Shown here one piece after another: positions 30,329-39,613 of a stretch of 64,000 nt of DNA. Made by a program: the position numbers and the translations under genes. The number at the start of each line of letters is the position of its first letter. Position 1 is the stretch's first letter. The notes under the pieces were generated by a model. The model was not told the origin of the DNA and did not search any database. It worked only from the letters and a program-made list of their open reading frames with translations. Origin of the DNA: QHXN01 sp963785125 (GTDB lineage Bacteria; Acidobacteriota; Blastocatellia; Pyrinomonadales; Pyrinomonadaceae). The DNA lies in NCBI GenBank assembly GCA_963785125.1, contig CAWATU010000006.1, positions 368,199 through 432,198 of the forward strand, given 5' to 3'.

Positions 30329-32713
30329 ATGGACTTACTCTCAACACTCAACGAGCGGCAGCGCGAGGCCGTCGAGGCGGCCGAAGGGCCGCTGCTGATT
30401 CTCGCGGGCGCGGGCTCCGGCAAGACGCGCGTCATCACGGTGAGGATCGCCTACCTCATCTCGGAAAAGCACGTCCCGCCGCACAGCATCCTCGCCGTCA
30501 CCTTCACGAACAAGGCCGCGCAGGAGATGCGCGAGCGCGTCACACGCCTGCTCGGAGGGCAGAGGCTTGAGAGTGCGCCGCTCGTCTCGACCTTCCACTC
30601 CTTGTGCGTGCGGATGCTCCGGCGCGACATCGAGAAGCTGGAGGAGGGCTACACGCGCTCCTTCACCATCTACGACCAGGACGACTCGCAGCGCGTCGTC
30701 AAAGCGTGCATCAAAGACCTCGGCTATGACGACCAGCGGCTCGCCCCGCGCCAGACGCAGTCGGCCATCAGCCACGCCAAGAACTCCGGCCTCGACGCCG
30801 AGATGTACGCCGCCCGCGCCGAGTCGCACGACGAGAAACGCATCGCCATCGCCCGCGTCTTCAAGCTGTATGAGGAAAGGCTCGTCAACAACAACGCCGT
30901 AGACTTCGACGACCTGATGATTCTGGCCGTTCGCCTCCTACGCAAGCGCGAGGACGTGCGCGCCTACTATAACGACCGCTTCCGCTACATCCTCGTCGAC
31001 GAATACCAGGACACCAACGCCCTCCAGTTCGCCCTCATCAACTACCTTACCCAAAAGCAGCACAACATCTGCGTCGTCGGTGACGAGAGCCAGAGTATCT
31101 ACCGCTGGCGCGGGGCAGACATCTCGAACATTTTGAACTTCGAGCAGCATTACCCGGAGGCGCGGACGATTAAGTTGGAGCAGAACTATCGCTCGACGCA
31201 GACCATCCTCGACGCGGCCGACGCCGTCATCAAGCACAACACCGAGCGCAAGGAGAAGACGCTCTGGACGGCCAACCCGGCGGGCGCGCCGATTCGTTAT
31301 TACCAGGCGATGGATGCCGAGTCGGAGGCGCGCTTCGTTGCGGCCAAGATCGAGGAGCATCGACGGCTCGACCGCGAGTCGCGCGCCGCCATCCTCTACC
31401 GCACGAACGCGCAGTCGCGCGTCTTTGAAGAGGCTTTGAGGCGCGCGGGGCTCGGCTACAACATCGTCGGCGGCTTCTCCTTCTACGAGCGCGCGGAGGT
31501 GCGCGACATCGTCTCCTACCTCAAGCTCGCACTGAACCCGCACGACTCGGTCGCGCTGCTGCGCGTCATCAACACGCCGACGCGGGGGCTCGGCAAGCAG
31601 ACGCTCGACGAGTTGGATCGGCGTGCGAAGGACTACGGCGTCTCTCTGTGGGAGGCCATCGGCATCATCGGCGAGCAGCCCGAGGGCTTCAGCCCGCGCG
31701 CCGTCGCGGCGCTCAGGAAGTTTCAGGCGATCATCGAAGGGCTCGTCGCGCGCGCGCAGAAGGAGCCGGCCTCCGAAGTCGTCAAAGCGGCCATCCTCGA
31801 CACGGGCTACGCCGACTCGCTCAAGGCCGAGAACAGCGAGGAGGCCGAGAGCCGGCTTGAGAACTTGCAGGAGTTGGTCAACGCGGCCGTCGATTACGAC
31901 AAGGAAGAGGACGGCGGTCTGCGCGACTTCATCGACGCGGCCGCGCTCGTCTCCGACACGGATCAATATAAGGGCGACGCGCCCGTCACGCTGATGACGA
32001 TGCACTCGGCCAAAGGGCTTGAGTTCCCCGTCGTCTTCATCGTCGGCATGGAGGACGGGCTCTTCCCGCACTCGCGCGCGATGGCCGAACAGGCGGAGAT
32101 GGAGGAGGAGCGGCGCCTCTGCTACGTCGCCATCACGCGCGCCGAGCGCTTCCTCTACGTCTCGCACGCGATGCGGCGCAGGGTCTACGGCGAGGAGCTG
32201 GCGTCGGAGCCCTCGCAGTTCCTGAACGAGCTGCCGCTCGAAGCCATCGAAGACCTCTCGCGCGGCGCCTCCTGGCTCTCGTTCGCGCGCAGCTCTTCGG
32301 CCCTTGAGTCGCGCCACGCGGCGCGCGTCCTGCGTGGCGAGACTTCGACGCCGCCCGAGCGCCGCTACACGGGCAAGACCTACGACAGCGCCGACTCCAT
32401 CGCCGAGTTCTTCCGACAGCGCGGCGACCAGATACGCCGCAACGCCTCCGCGGACACACGCCGGCAGGCGCCGCCCGCTCAACCGCCGCCGCCGCGACCC
32501 ACAGGCGGCGGACGTTCGTCTGCGTCATCTTCATCATCAACGTCTGCGGCCGCAGGCTTCACCCCCGGCACGCACGTCAGACACCCGAAGTACGGCCGCG
32601 GCCTCGTGCTGCGCCGCGAGGGCGTCGGCGACGCCGCCAAGCTCCTCGTCAGCTTCCCCGGCTTCGGCCAGAAAAAGCTCGTCGAAAAGTACGCCGGTCT
32701 TGAGAAAGCTTAA
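30329..32713 (+). CDS. pcrA: PcrA/UvrD DNA helicase (paralog 2)
   Basis: The protein has 794 residues from the ATG at 30,329, where MDLLSTLNERQREAV begins exactly as PcrA does. Motif I is LAGAGSGKTRVITVR, II is ILVDEYQDTNALQ, III is VVGDESQSIYRWRGAD, IV is KLEQNYRST, V is MTMHSAKGLEFPVV and VI is RRLCYVAITRAER. A low-complexity linker near residues 690-745 leads to the C-terminal Tudor-like segment GTHVRHPKYGRGLVLRREG that contacts RNA polymerase in PcrA. It acts in repair and replication-transcription conflict. Confidence 0.95.
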   Translation: MDLLSTLNERQREAVEAAEGPLLILAGAGSGKTRVITVRIAYLISEKHVPPHSILAVTFTNKAAQEMRERVTRLLGGQRLESAPLVSTFHSLCVRMLRRDIEKLEEGYTRSFTIYDQDDSQRVVKACIKDLGYDDQRLAPRQTQSAISHAKNSGLDAEMYAARAESHDEKRIAIARVFKLYEERLVNNNAVDFDDLMILAVRLLRKREDVRAYYNDRFRYILVDEYQDTNALQFALINYLTQKQHNICVVGDESQSIYRWRGADISNILNFEQHYPEARTIKLEQNYRSTQTILDAADAVIKHNTERKEKTLWTANPAGAPIRYYQAMDAESEARFVAAKIEEHRRLDRESRAAILYRTNAQSRVFEEALRRAGLGYNIVGGFSFYERAEVRDIVSYLKLALNPHDSVALLRVINTPTRGLGKQTLDELDRRAKDYGVSLWEAIGIIGEQPEGFSPRAVAALRKFQAIIEGLVARAQKEPASEVVKAAILDTGYADSLKAENSEEAESRLENLQELVNAAVDYDKEEDGGLRDFIDAAALVSDTDQYKGDAPVTLMTMHSAKGLEFPVVFIVGMEDGLFPHSRAMAEQAEMEEERRLCYVAITRAERFLYVSHAMRRRVYGEELASEPSQFLNELPLEAIEDLSRGASWLSFARSSSALESRHAARVLRGETSTPPERRYTGKTYDSADSIAEFFRQRGDQIRRNASADTRRQAPPAQPPPPRPTGGGRSSASSSSSTSAAAGFTPGTHVRHPKYGRGLVLRREGVGDAAKLLVSFPGFGQKKLVEKYAGLEKA

Positions 32714-32719
32714 GTGAAA

Positions 32720-32769
32720 GGGTGAAGGATGAATGTGACGCCGAACGACCGTCCCTTCATCCTTCACCC
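32720..32769. repeat. Hairpin between pcrA and the WD40-caspase gene
   Basis: GGGTGAAGGATGAA (32,720-32,733) pairs with TTCATCCTTCACCC (32,756-32,769). A third related unit, CTTCACCCTTCATCC, follows at 32,776-32,790. Heptamers of the GGTGAAG/GATGAA type build the arms. Confidence 0.65.
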
Positions 32770-32808
32770 CGCGGCCTTCACCCTTCATCCTTTAACCCGG
32801 AGTCAAAG

Positions 32809-35800
32809 ATGCCCAGGCCCCTTGCCCTTCTCTCCTTATTCCTGCTCGCACTATTAACAACTCAAGTTCCCTCGACGCACGCGCAGAAGCGCGGGCAGGC
32901 GAAGGCCGCACCGCCGAAGCCGACAGCGTTGAAGCCGACGCTGCGGCTCGTGGTGCAGCAGGGACAGAGCCGCGTGGCAAACGGCTTCATCATCTTCTCG
33001 CCGGACGGACGTTTGGTGGCGACGGGCGACTCGGGCGGCGACGTGGTCGTGTGGGATGTCGAGAGCGGGCGCGAGGTCAGGCGTTTGACGGAGAACACGG
33101 GCGACCCCGGCGCGCAGGATGTGGACGGCTGGCTGTGGGGCGCCTTCTCGCCCGACGCTCGCCTGCTCGCGACGAGCGTCGGGCCGAACCTGCGGCTCTG
33201 GGACTTGTGGACGGGCAAGCGTCTGTGGCTCGGTGCGAACGGCGACAACGCCTTCTTCGCGCCCGACGAAGGCGGCCGGCCGCCCGTCGCGTTCGCCGCC
33301 GCCGGTCGTCAAATCGTCGTCACGGGGACGCAGTACAGACTGACCTGGGACGCGCGGACGGGGCGCCTGCTCTCGCGCGTCTCGCTCGGGAAGCCGAGCA
33401 AGGAGATGGAGTCCTTCGAGCTGCGGCCGCCGCGCTCCGCCGTCTCGCCCGGCGGCCGCTTCGTCGCGAATGCAAAGGACGGGCTCGTCAACGTCACCGA
33501 GAAGGCCACGGGCAGGGAGGTCGGTGGCGCGCGTTTCCTCGTGCTGCGCGAGGGCCGCACCTCTTCCTATCCCGGACAGGTCTGGCACGACGAGTTGTTG
33601 GCGCTCGCCGTCTCGCCCGACGGCCGCGTGCTCGCCACCGCCGACGAGGGCGACGACGACGACATGGATCACCTCATACGTCTCTGGGACGTGAAGACGG
33701 GTCGGCTGCTGCGCCCACTGGCCGGCACGAAGGGCGTGGGGTCGAACGCCACCTTCCGCTTCGCGGCGGCGGGCGGCCTGCTGGGCATCACGCAGAACGG
33801 CGGCGCGTACGAAGCGCGCGACATGTTGTCCGGCAAGACGGCCGCGTGGCGCGCGGCGGGAGACACGACCGCGAGACAGGATGTCTCGCCCGACGGTCGC
33901 TTTGTCGCGACGGGCGCGGGGCTCGTCGGCGAGGTCTGGGACGCGCAGACCGGCGTGCGGCTCGCGCGCGTCGAGTCGCGGCTCGAATCCGGCGAGAAGG
34001 CCGACGCCGTCGGTTGGGACGTGGTGCGCTTCACGCCGCTCGACACCGTCACCTTCTACCGCGACTCGGCCTATGCTGAGCCGCAGACGGTCACGCTCAG
34101 CACGCGCGATTGGAAGGAGACAAAGCTCCCCTTCGCGCTGCCGCTCGGGGACGCAGACCGGCGGTTCGTGATGTCGCGCGACGGACGCGCCGCCGCGTGG
34201 GAGACGGTCGAGGAGGAGGGCGGCGCGACCGTCCAGAAGGTGAACGTCTGGCGCGCGAGCCAGTCCAATCGCGTCCGCTCGTTCAAGGTGGACACGGACG
34301 AGGCGTACACGGACGCCTCGCAACTGCTGCTCTCGCCCGACGGCGCGCGCGTCCTCGTCGCCACGTCGAACAACGGCGGGGGCCTCAAGCAGATGTTGGT
34401 CAAGGTCTACGACGTGAACGCGGGCTCGCCGCTCGATACGCTCAAGCGGCCGGGCTTCCGCGTCGGCTCGTTCGCGTGGTCGCCGGACGGCGCGCTGATC
34501 GCCACGGGCGCGGGGGGCGGAGCCGGCGAGCGCGCGACCATCTGGGACGTGCCGACCGGCGAGGCCATCCGCAAGCTCGACGGCCCGCAGGACTACGTCG
34601 AAGAGTTTTCGGCCGACGGCCGCTTCCTGCTCGCCTACGGCGAGGACGGCTTCGAGCGCGTCTACGAAGTGACGACGGGCAAAGAGCTGTGCCGCTTCAT
34701 CACGCGCGCCGACGGGAGCTGGGTCGTCGTAGACCCGGAGGGTCGCTTCGATGCGTCCGACCTCGACGAGATACAGGGCGTCCACTGGCTCGCGCCCGAA
34801 GACCCTCTGAAGCCTCTGCCGCTCGAAATCTTCATGCGCGACTACTACGAGCCGCGCCTGCTCGCGCGGATACTTGCGGGCGAGAAACTCGCGCCCGTCC
34901 GTGCGCTCGCGGAGGTTGACCGCGCGCAGCCGTTCGTCAACATCACTTCCGTCGAACAGCAGAAGTCGCGGCCGGAGTTCGCGCGCGTGACGGTCGAAGT
35001 GTCGAAGCCCGCGGGTGCGGTCGAAGGTGCGGGCGTCTACGACCTGCGACTCTTCCGCGGCGGGCAGCTCGTCGCGTATGCGCCTTCGGACGGCGGCGAG
35101 CTGAAGACCGACCCCGCGACGGGCAAGGCCACGTTCACCTTCGACGACGTGCGCCTGCCGCGCCCGCGCGCCGGTTCCGAAGGTGAAGCGCGGCGCGTCG
35201 AGTTCACGGCCTACGCCTTCAACGAAGATAAAGTTAAGAGCCCGACCGCGCGCGTGAGCTTCGAGCCCACGGAGTCTCTGCCCGCGGCGAAGGGGCGCGC
35301 GTACGTCATCTCGGTCGGCGTCAACGCTTACGAGAACGAGGCTTGGGACTTGCGCTTCGCCGCCAACGACGCGCGCCGCTTGCAGGAGGTCGTCGCCGCG
35401 CGTGTGCGCGATGGCGGAGAGTACGAGGAGGTCGTAAGCGTCCCGCTCATCTCCGACTACGCCTCCGACGGCGGGCGCAAAGCGAGCCCGCGCGTCCTGA
35501 AAGAGACGGCGGCGACGAAGAAGAATTTCAAGGTCGTGCTCGACCTGCTCGCGGGCCGGAAGGTCTCTGAAGAGGACTTGAAGGGTGTCCCCAACGCCTC
35601 ACAACTCAGGCGCGCGACGCCCGAAGACCTCGTCATCGTCTCCTTCTCAAGCCACGGCTATGCGGACGAGCGCGGACGCTTCTTCCTCTTCGCGTCGGAC
35701 ACCGGCGCCGCGGGCGAGCTGCGCGAAGCCCTCGGACGCGCCATCTCGTCGGACGAGCTGGGCGCGTGGCTGCGGGACGTTGACGCGGGCGAGCTGATTC

Positions 35801-36306
35801 TGGTCGTGGACGCCTGCCACTCGGCGGCGAGCGTGCAGGGCGAGGGCTTCAAGCCGGGGCCGATGGGGAGTCGCGGGTTGGGACAACTCTCGTACGACAA
35901 GGGCATGCGGATACTGACTTCGACGCAGGCCGACGACGTGGCGCTGGAGAGCGGCCTCATCGAGCAGGGGCTTCTGACCTACGCGCTCACGCACGACGCG
36001 CTCGAAGCGGGGCGCGCCGACTTCAGGCCGCAGGACGCGCGCATCACCGTCGCCGAGTGGCTCGCTTACGGCGTCGAGCGCGTGCCGGCGCTCCACGCAG
36101 AGGTCGAGCGGAAGCTCGCCGAGATGAAGGCTGCGGCCGGCGCCGCCCGGCTCGACGGCGACGAGGGGGCGCGCGTCGTCGTCTTCCCCGAAGGCGGACG
36201 CAGCCTCAAGGTCAAAGTCTCCGGCCAGCCCGCGCGCACGCAGCAGCCCGCGCTCTTCGACTTCGCCCGCCGCCGCCGCGACGCCGTGCTCTCTAAAACG
36301 CGTTGA
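32809..36306 (+). CDS. Secreted WD40-repeat protein with C-terminal caspase-like protease
   Basis: The protein has 1,165 residues from the ATG at 32,809 (CCGGAG upstream). A signal peptide (LALLSLFLLALLTTQVPSTH) comes first. Residues about 50-620 form WD40-like blades, with repeated SPDGRLVATGDSGG and VWDVESGREV elements. A beta linker follows. Residues about 828-1,120 are a peptidase C14 caspase-like domain, starting GRAYVISVGVNAYEN, with the catalytic His in VSFSSHGYADE and Cys in LVVDACHSAAS. It would act outside the cytoplasm, unlike most orthocaspases. A proline- and arginine-rich tail ends the protein. Role unknown; regulated proteolysis triggered by the propeller is inference. Confidence 0.88.
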   Translation: MPRPLALLSLFLLALLTTQVPSTHAQKRGQAKAAPPKPTALKPTLRLVVQQGQSRVANGFIIFSPDGRLVATGDSGGDVVVWDVESGREVRRLTENTGDPGAQDVDGWLWGAFSPDARLLATSVGPNLRLWDLWTGKRLWLGANGDNAFFAPDEGGRPPVAFAAAGRQIVVTGTQYRLTWDARTGRLLSRVSLGKPSKEMESFELRPPRSAVSPGGRFVANAKDGLVNVTEKATGREVGGARFLVLREGRTSSYPGQVWHDELLALAVSPDGRVLATADEGDDDDMDHLIRLWDVKTGRLLRPLAGTKGVGSNATFRFAAAGGLLGITQNGGAYEARDMLSGKTAAWRAAGDTTARQDVSPDGRFVATGAGLVGEVWDAQTGVRLARVESRLESGEKADAVGWDVVRFTPLDTVTFYRDSAYAEPQTVTLSTRDWKETKLPFALPLGDADRRFVMSRDGRAAAWETVEEEGGATVQKVNVWRASQSNRVRSFKVDTDEAYTDASQLLLSPDGARVLVATSNNGGGLKQMLVKVYDVNAGSPLDTLKRPGFRVGSFAWSPDGALIATGAGGGAGERATIWDVPTGEAIRKLDGPQDYVEEFSADGRFLLAYGEDGFERVYEVTTGKELCRFITRADGSWVVVDPEGRFDASDLDEIQGVHWLAPEDPLKPLPLEIFMRDYYEPRLLARILAGEKLAPVRALAEVDRAQPFVNITSVEQQKSRPEFARVTVEVSKPAGAVEGAGVYDLRLFRGGQLVAYAPSDGGELKTDPATGKATFTFDDVRLPRPRAGSEGEARRVEFTAYAFNEDKVKSPTARVSFEPTESLPAAKGRAYVISVGVNAYENEAWDLRFAANDARRLQEVVAARVRDGGEYEEVVSVPLISDYASDGGRKASPRVLKETAATKKNFKVVLDLLAGRKVSEEDLKGVPNASQLRRATPEDLVIVSFSSHGYADERGRFFLFASDTGAAGELREALGRAISSDELGAWLRDVDAGELILVVDACHSAASVQGEGFKPGPMGSRGLGQLSYDKGMRILTSTQADDVALESGLIEQGLLTYALTHDALEAGRADFRPQDARITVAEWLAYGVERVPALHAEVERKLAEMKAAAGAARLDGDEGARVVVFPEGGRSLKVKVSGQPARTQQPALFDFARRRRDAVLSKTR

Positions 36307-36347
36307 GGCATTGGTGGTAAGATGCGCCCGAGCGGGGCGAAGGCTTG

Positions 36348-36809
36348 ATGACGAACGAGGAGATGGCGCGCAGGTTCGAGCGGCTGGCGCTGCTGATGGA
36401 GATTCGCGGCGACGACAAGTTCCGCGTGCGCTCGTACCGGAACGCGGCCGAGACGCTGGAGACGTGGCCGAGTTCCGTCGCCGAGATCGCGCGCGAGGAA
36501 GGGCAGAAGGGCTTGCAGACGCTGCCCGGGGTGGGGAAGGCCATCAGCGGCAAGATCGTCGAGCTGCTCGGGCGCGGCACCTTCGACGCGTGGGAGCGCC
36601 TGAAGGAGGAGACGCCCGAGACGGTGCTCGACCTGCTCGAAGTCGAAGGCGTCGGGGTGAAGACCGCCGCGACGCTCTACCAGCAGTTCAAAATCTCTTC
36701 GCTCGAAGACCTCGCGAAGTTCGTCGAGGGCGGCGGGCTCGACCTCGTGGACGGCGTCGGCGAGAAGACGGCCGAGCGCATCGCGCGCAGCGTCCGCGGC
36801 CTGACGTAA
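36348..36809 (+). CDS. Helix-hairpin-helix DNA-binding protein (PolX N-terminal-like)
   Basis: The 153-residue protein matches the N-terminal domains of family X DNA polymerases: the 8-kDa-like helical part (FERLALLMEIRGDDKFRVRS) and three HhH turns (LPGVGKAISGKIVELL, VEGVGVKTAATLYQQF and VDGVGEKTAERIARSV). It stops where a polymerase palm and PHP domain would follow, so it is a stand-alone HhH protein or a truncated PolX. A TTG three bases upstream is an alternative start. The stop codon lies in the arm of a perfect hairpin. Confidence 0.8.
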   Translation: MTNEEMARRFERLALLMEIRGDDKFRVRSYRNAAETLETWPSSVAEIAREEGQKGLQTLPGVGKAISGKIVELLGRGTFDAWERLKEETPETVLDLLEVEGVGVKTAATLYQQFKISSLEDLAKFVEGGGLDLVDGVGEKTAERIARSVRGLT

Positions 36810-36894
36810 GGCGTGAACCGTAAACCGTAAACCGTGACAGGAAGAAGACGGTTCCTCTTCCTATCACGGTTTACGGTTTACGGTTCACGCCTTA
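36807..36894. terminator. Perfect 31-bp hairpin containing both flanking stop codons
   Basis: The arms 36,807-36,837 and 36,864-36,894 are exact complements; the left starts TAAGGCGTGAACCGTAAACC with tandem CGTAAAC heptamers. The first TAA is the stop of the HhH gene and the last TTA is the stop of the convergent SpoIIE gene. Pairing continues into the loop with TGACAGGAAGA against TCTTCCTATCA (one mismatch). Confidence 0.85.
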
Positions 36895-38640
36895 TTTCAG
36901 CTCGGAGTCGCGCTTGACGATGAGGAGGGTGATGTCGTCGCCGGCGGGCGTGCCCTGCGCGAAGGAGGAGAGCGCGGCCTCGATCTTATCGCGGATGCCG
37001 GCGGCCGAGCGGCTCAGGTTGCGCGCGACCACCTCTTGCAGGCGGACGGTGCCGAACTCCTCGCCCGCAGGGTTCTGCGACTCGGTGACGCCGTCCGAGT
37101 AGGCGACGAGCACGTCGCCCGGTCGGAGCAGCGTGCGCCCCTCGCGGTAGTCGAAGTCGGGGACTATCCCGAGCGGCAGACCGCCCGCGGCGAGATGTTC
37201 GAGCGTGCCGCCCTCGTGCGCGATGATGGGCGGGTTGTGGCCGGCGTTGATGAAGGAGAGCGAGCCCGTCAGAGGGTCGAGTTCCGCGTAGAAGAGCGTG
37301 ACGAAGCGGTTGCCCGGCGTGTTGTCGGCGAGGTAACGGTTGACCGCGCCGATGGTCTCCGTGATGGGACGGCACGACGCGACCTGCGCGTGCACGGCCG
37401 CGTGCAGCGACGACATCAGCAGCGCGGCCGAAGTCCCCTTCCCCGACACATCGCCGAGCGCGACGACGAGCCGGTTGTCGGCGCACTTGATGAAGTCGTA
37501 GTAGTCGCCGCCGATCTGGTACGAGGGGAAGCTGATGCCCTGTAGCTCGTAGCCCGGCACGGCGGGCGGCGCCGAGGGCTGGAAGCGCTGCTGTATCTCG
37601 CGCGCCAGTTGCAGCTCACGCTCGAAGCGCTCCTGCTCCAGATGTTCTTCGAGCAGACGCGTGTTCTCGACGCGGATGGCGGCGACCGAGCCGAGCGTCG
37701 TCAGCACCTTCAAGTGGTCTTCGGTAAAGCGCGAGGTGGCGAGCGGCGAGTCGGCGTAGATCATCCCGAAGATGCGTTCGCCGACGCCGAGCGGCACGGC
37801 CAGAACGGAGCGGATGCCCTGGAAGGTGACGGTCGATGACTTGAAGCGCGGGTCGTGCTGCGCGTCCGACGTTAAGACCGAGCGCCCCTGATTGACGACC
37901 TCCTCGACGATGGTGCGGCTGACTCTGACTTCGCCGACCTCGGGCCGCCGGTCGCGCATTTCGGCGGCGCGAATCTTCAGCTCGCCGTCCGCGGGCGGCT
38001 CGCGCAGCATGATGAGGCAGCGCTCGGCCGGGACGGCGTCGAAGACGAGGAGCGCCACCTGACTGAGCGTCTCGTCGAGCGTGGCCGAGGCGAGGAGCGT
38101 CACGCCGACCTTCGAGATGAGCGCGAGCAGGTCGCCGTGGTCGGCCGCGACCGCCACCGACTTCGCCGTCGAGCCCGAGCGTTGCGGCATGATGGTCGCC
38201 ACGTCGAAGCGACCCGACGACTGCGTGCGCGCGGCCTCGATGGATTCGAGCAGGCCGTTCGTGGTGTGCTGCGCCGAGTCGAAGGCGATAGTCGCCTCGG
38301 GGAGCGGCGAGTCCTCTTCGATGGTCGTCGCGGGCAGTTGCGGCGCGGTGGACTGATCCTTGAAGACGATCTCGGTCTCGCCGATCTGGATGCGACTGCC
38401 GTGCGTGAGCGCGACCGGCTGGTCGAGGCGCGAGCCGTTGTAGTAGGTGCCGTTGGCCGAGCCGAGGTCTTGCAGCACGTAGAGGTCGCCCTCGCGCCGC
38501 ACCTCCGCGTGGACGCGCGAGGCGAACGGGTCGGGCACGCACACGTCGTTGCGCGCCGAACGCCCGATGGTGATGCGCAGGCGACCCAGCGGCAGGCGCT
38601 CCGGCGCACGGTCTGGATAATTAACTAGTAACTCAGACAT
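36892..38640 (-). CDS. FHA-GAF-SpoIIE serine phosphatase
   Basis: The protein has 582 residues. Residues about 20-95 are an FHA domain (ITIGRSARNDVCVPDPFASR and LQDLGSANGTYYNGSR), which binds phosphothreonine. Residues about 175-330 are a GAF-type sensor (SVLAVPLGVGERIFGMIYAD). A coiled link (EREQLARE-like, rich in E and R) leads to a PP2C SpoIIE domain at about 360-580 with GGDYYDFI, VVALGDVSGKGTSAALLM and VLVAYSDGVTESQNPAGEEF. It would dephosphorylate a partner such as an anti-sigma antagonist. It may oppose the kinase encoded at 41,965-43,922. Confidence 0.9.
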   Translation of the reverse strand: MSELLVNYPDRAPERLPLGRLRITIGRSARNDVCVPDPFASRVHAEVRREGDLYVLQDLGSANGTYYNGSRLDQPVALTHGSRIQIGETEIVFKDQSTAPQLPATTIEEDSPLPEATIAFDSAQHTTNGLLESIEAARTQSSGRFDVATIMPQRSGSTAKSVAVAADHGDLLALISKVGVTLLASATLDETLSQVALLVFDAVPAERCLIMLREPPADGELKIRAAEMRDRRPEVGEVRVSRTIVEEVVNQGRSVLTSDAQHDPRFKSSTVTFQGIRSVLAVPLGVGERIFGMIYADSPLATSRFTEDHLKVLTTLGSVAAIRVENTRLLEEHLEQERFERELQLAREIQQRFQPSAPPAVPGYELQGISFPSYQIGGDYYDFIKCADNRLVVALGDVSGKGTSAALLMSSLHAAVHAQVASCRPITETIGAVNRYLADNTPGNRFVTLFYAELDPLTGSLSFINAGHNPPIIAHEGGTLEHLAAGGLPLGIVPDFDYREGRTLLRPGDVLVAYSDGVTESQNPAGEEFGTVRLQEVVARNLSRSAAGIRDKIEAALSSFAQGTPAGDDITLLIVKRDSELK

Positions 38641-38743
38641 AACTAATACACTCGCTCAACAATCTCACCACGCGGAGTAAGTCCGATGAGTGCAAACAAG
38701 AGAGTAGAAGGAAGATGATTTCCTGCCTAACAGTAAGCTGTCA

Positions 38744-39148
38744 CTAACTAAGACGGTAAATGTACGCCTCTTCAATCAAAACACCATTGATAACATTCTG
38801 TTTGAGCCTTATATTTGATATTCCCTCTCCGGTTACTACGGCGAGGCGCAGCAATGCGATCAGAGGGTCATTCGAGTCGATAACTGATACATCTTTAAGC
38901 TGAACTTTAGGCTGATCCTCAGGCATTTTTGAGATTACAAGTTGTATCTGCCTGTAAGCTTTTTTTGGACCGTTGATTCTCACCTCCGGACTACCGATGA
39001 TAAGTCTCCAAGCGTTAGCATCAGAAATGTAAAGCCATAAAGATGCAGAAATGATAAACGTCGCTTTATCTAGGCGACGTGTTAATTCCGCCCCCGCAGA
39101 AATCATCTCGCTCGATAAAGCTTCCTTTACCACCACTTCTGTAACCAT
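38744..39148 (-). CDS. Unknown partner of the HEPN protein
   Basis: The 134-residue protein has no family I recognise. It has mixed alpha/beta character (ATFIISASLWLYISDANAWR, then VRINGPKKAYRQIQLVISKM) and no membrane segment. Its start lies within the end of the HEPN gene (22-base overlap), so the two are co-translated. The base composition is much more AT-rich than the neighbours, which suggests that the pair was acquired together. An antitoxin or modulator role is only a guess from the pairing. Confidence 0.6.
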   Translation of the reverse strand: MVTEVVVKEALSSEMISAGAELTRRLDKATFIISASLWLYISDANAWRLIIGSPEVRINGPKKAYRQIQLVISKMPEDQPKVQLKDVSVIDSNDPLIALLRLAVVTGEGISNIRLKQNVINGVLIEEAYIYRLS

Positions 39149-39543
39149 GGCAAAATCCCACTCCTTCTGCTAACCACTGCTGAGCGAAAATCTTTAGACT
39201 TTGCCCTACTTATGCCCGTAATATAACGTGACTGCTCCGACCAATCTTTCACAATTGTCCAATTTAACTCGAAGGTAGGGTTCCTCCTGCTTTCCTTACG
39301 ATACTCCGGCTCAAGTCCGGATATGTTAAGGAGCTTGTTCAAATCATGTGTGTAAACGTCGTGAACAAATTTTCTATCCGGAAAGTCATAACGTTTGGTT
39401 TGTTTAGCGATACATGCCTTAAAAGCACATTCAACCGCGTACCCTAATAGGTAATAGGCTCCCTCATATCGCCGGTTGTCAAATAATACTTTTGCTTCGC
39501 GCAACCTTATCCTAGTGAGGTTCTGCAAATCTGCACGGTTCAT
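39127..39543 (-). CDS. HEPN-domain protein
   Basis: The 138-residue protein reads RRYEGAYYLLGYAVECAFKA and VHDVYTHDLNKLLNISGLEP, a pattern typical of HEPN proteins (helical bundle, HDL motif). Many HEPN proteins are RNases in toxin-antitoxin or defence pairs, but the canonical R-x4-6-H active site is not evident, so nuclease activity is doubtful. No nucleotidyltransferase (MNT) partner is adjacent; the downstream overlapping gene is of unknown family. The low GC marks it as acquired DNA. Confidence 0.7.
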   Translation of the reverse strand: MNRADLQNLTRIRLREAKVLFDNRRYEGAYYLLGYAVECAFKACIAKQTKRYDFPDRKFVHDVYTHDLNKLLNISGLEPEYRKESRRNPTFELNWTIVKDWSEQSRYITGISRAKSKDFRSAVVSRRSGILPWLQKWW

Positions 39544-39613
39544 AGAAAAAATATTATGACTTACCGATGATGCAGAGGTCTAATAAAAATGCCTCCAGTC
39601 ATCTGTCACCGCT

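Noticed and set aside
17640..32713. The two UvrD-type helicases as one duplicated defence system
   Set aside because: They differ along their length, one has the standard PcrA C-terminus, and no partner nuclease or defence gene is linked to either. Two SF1 helicases per genome is ordinary.
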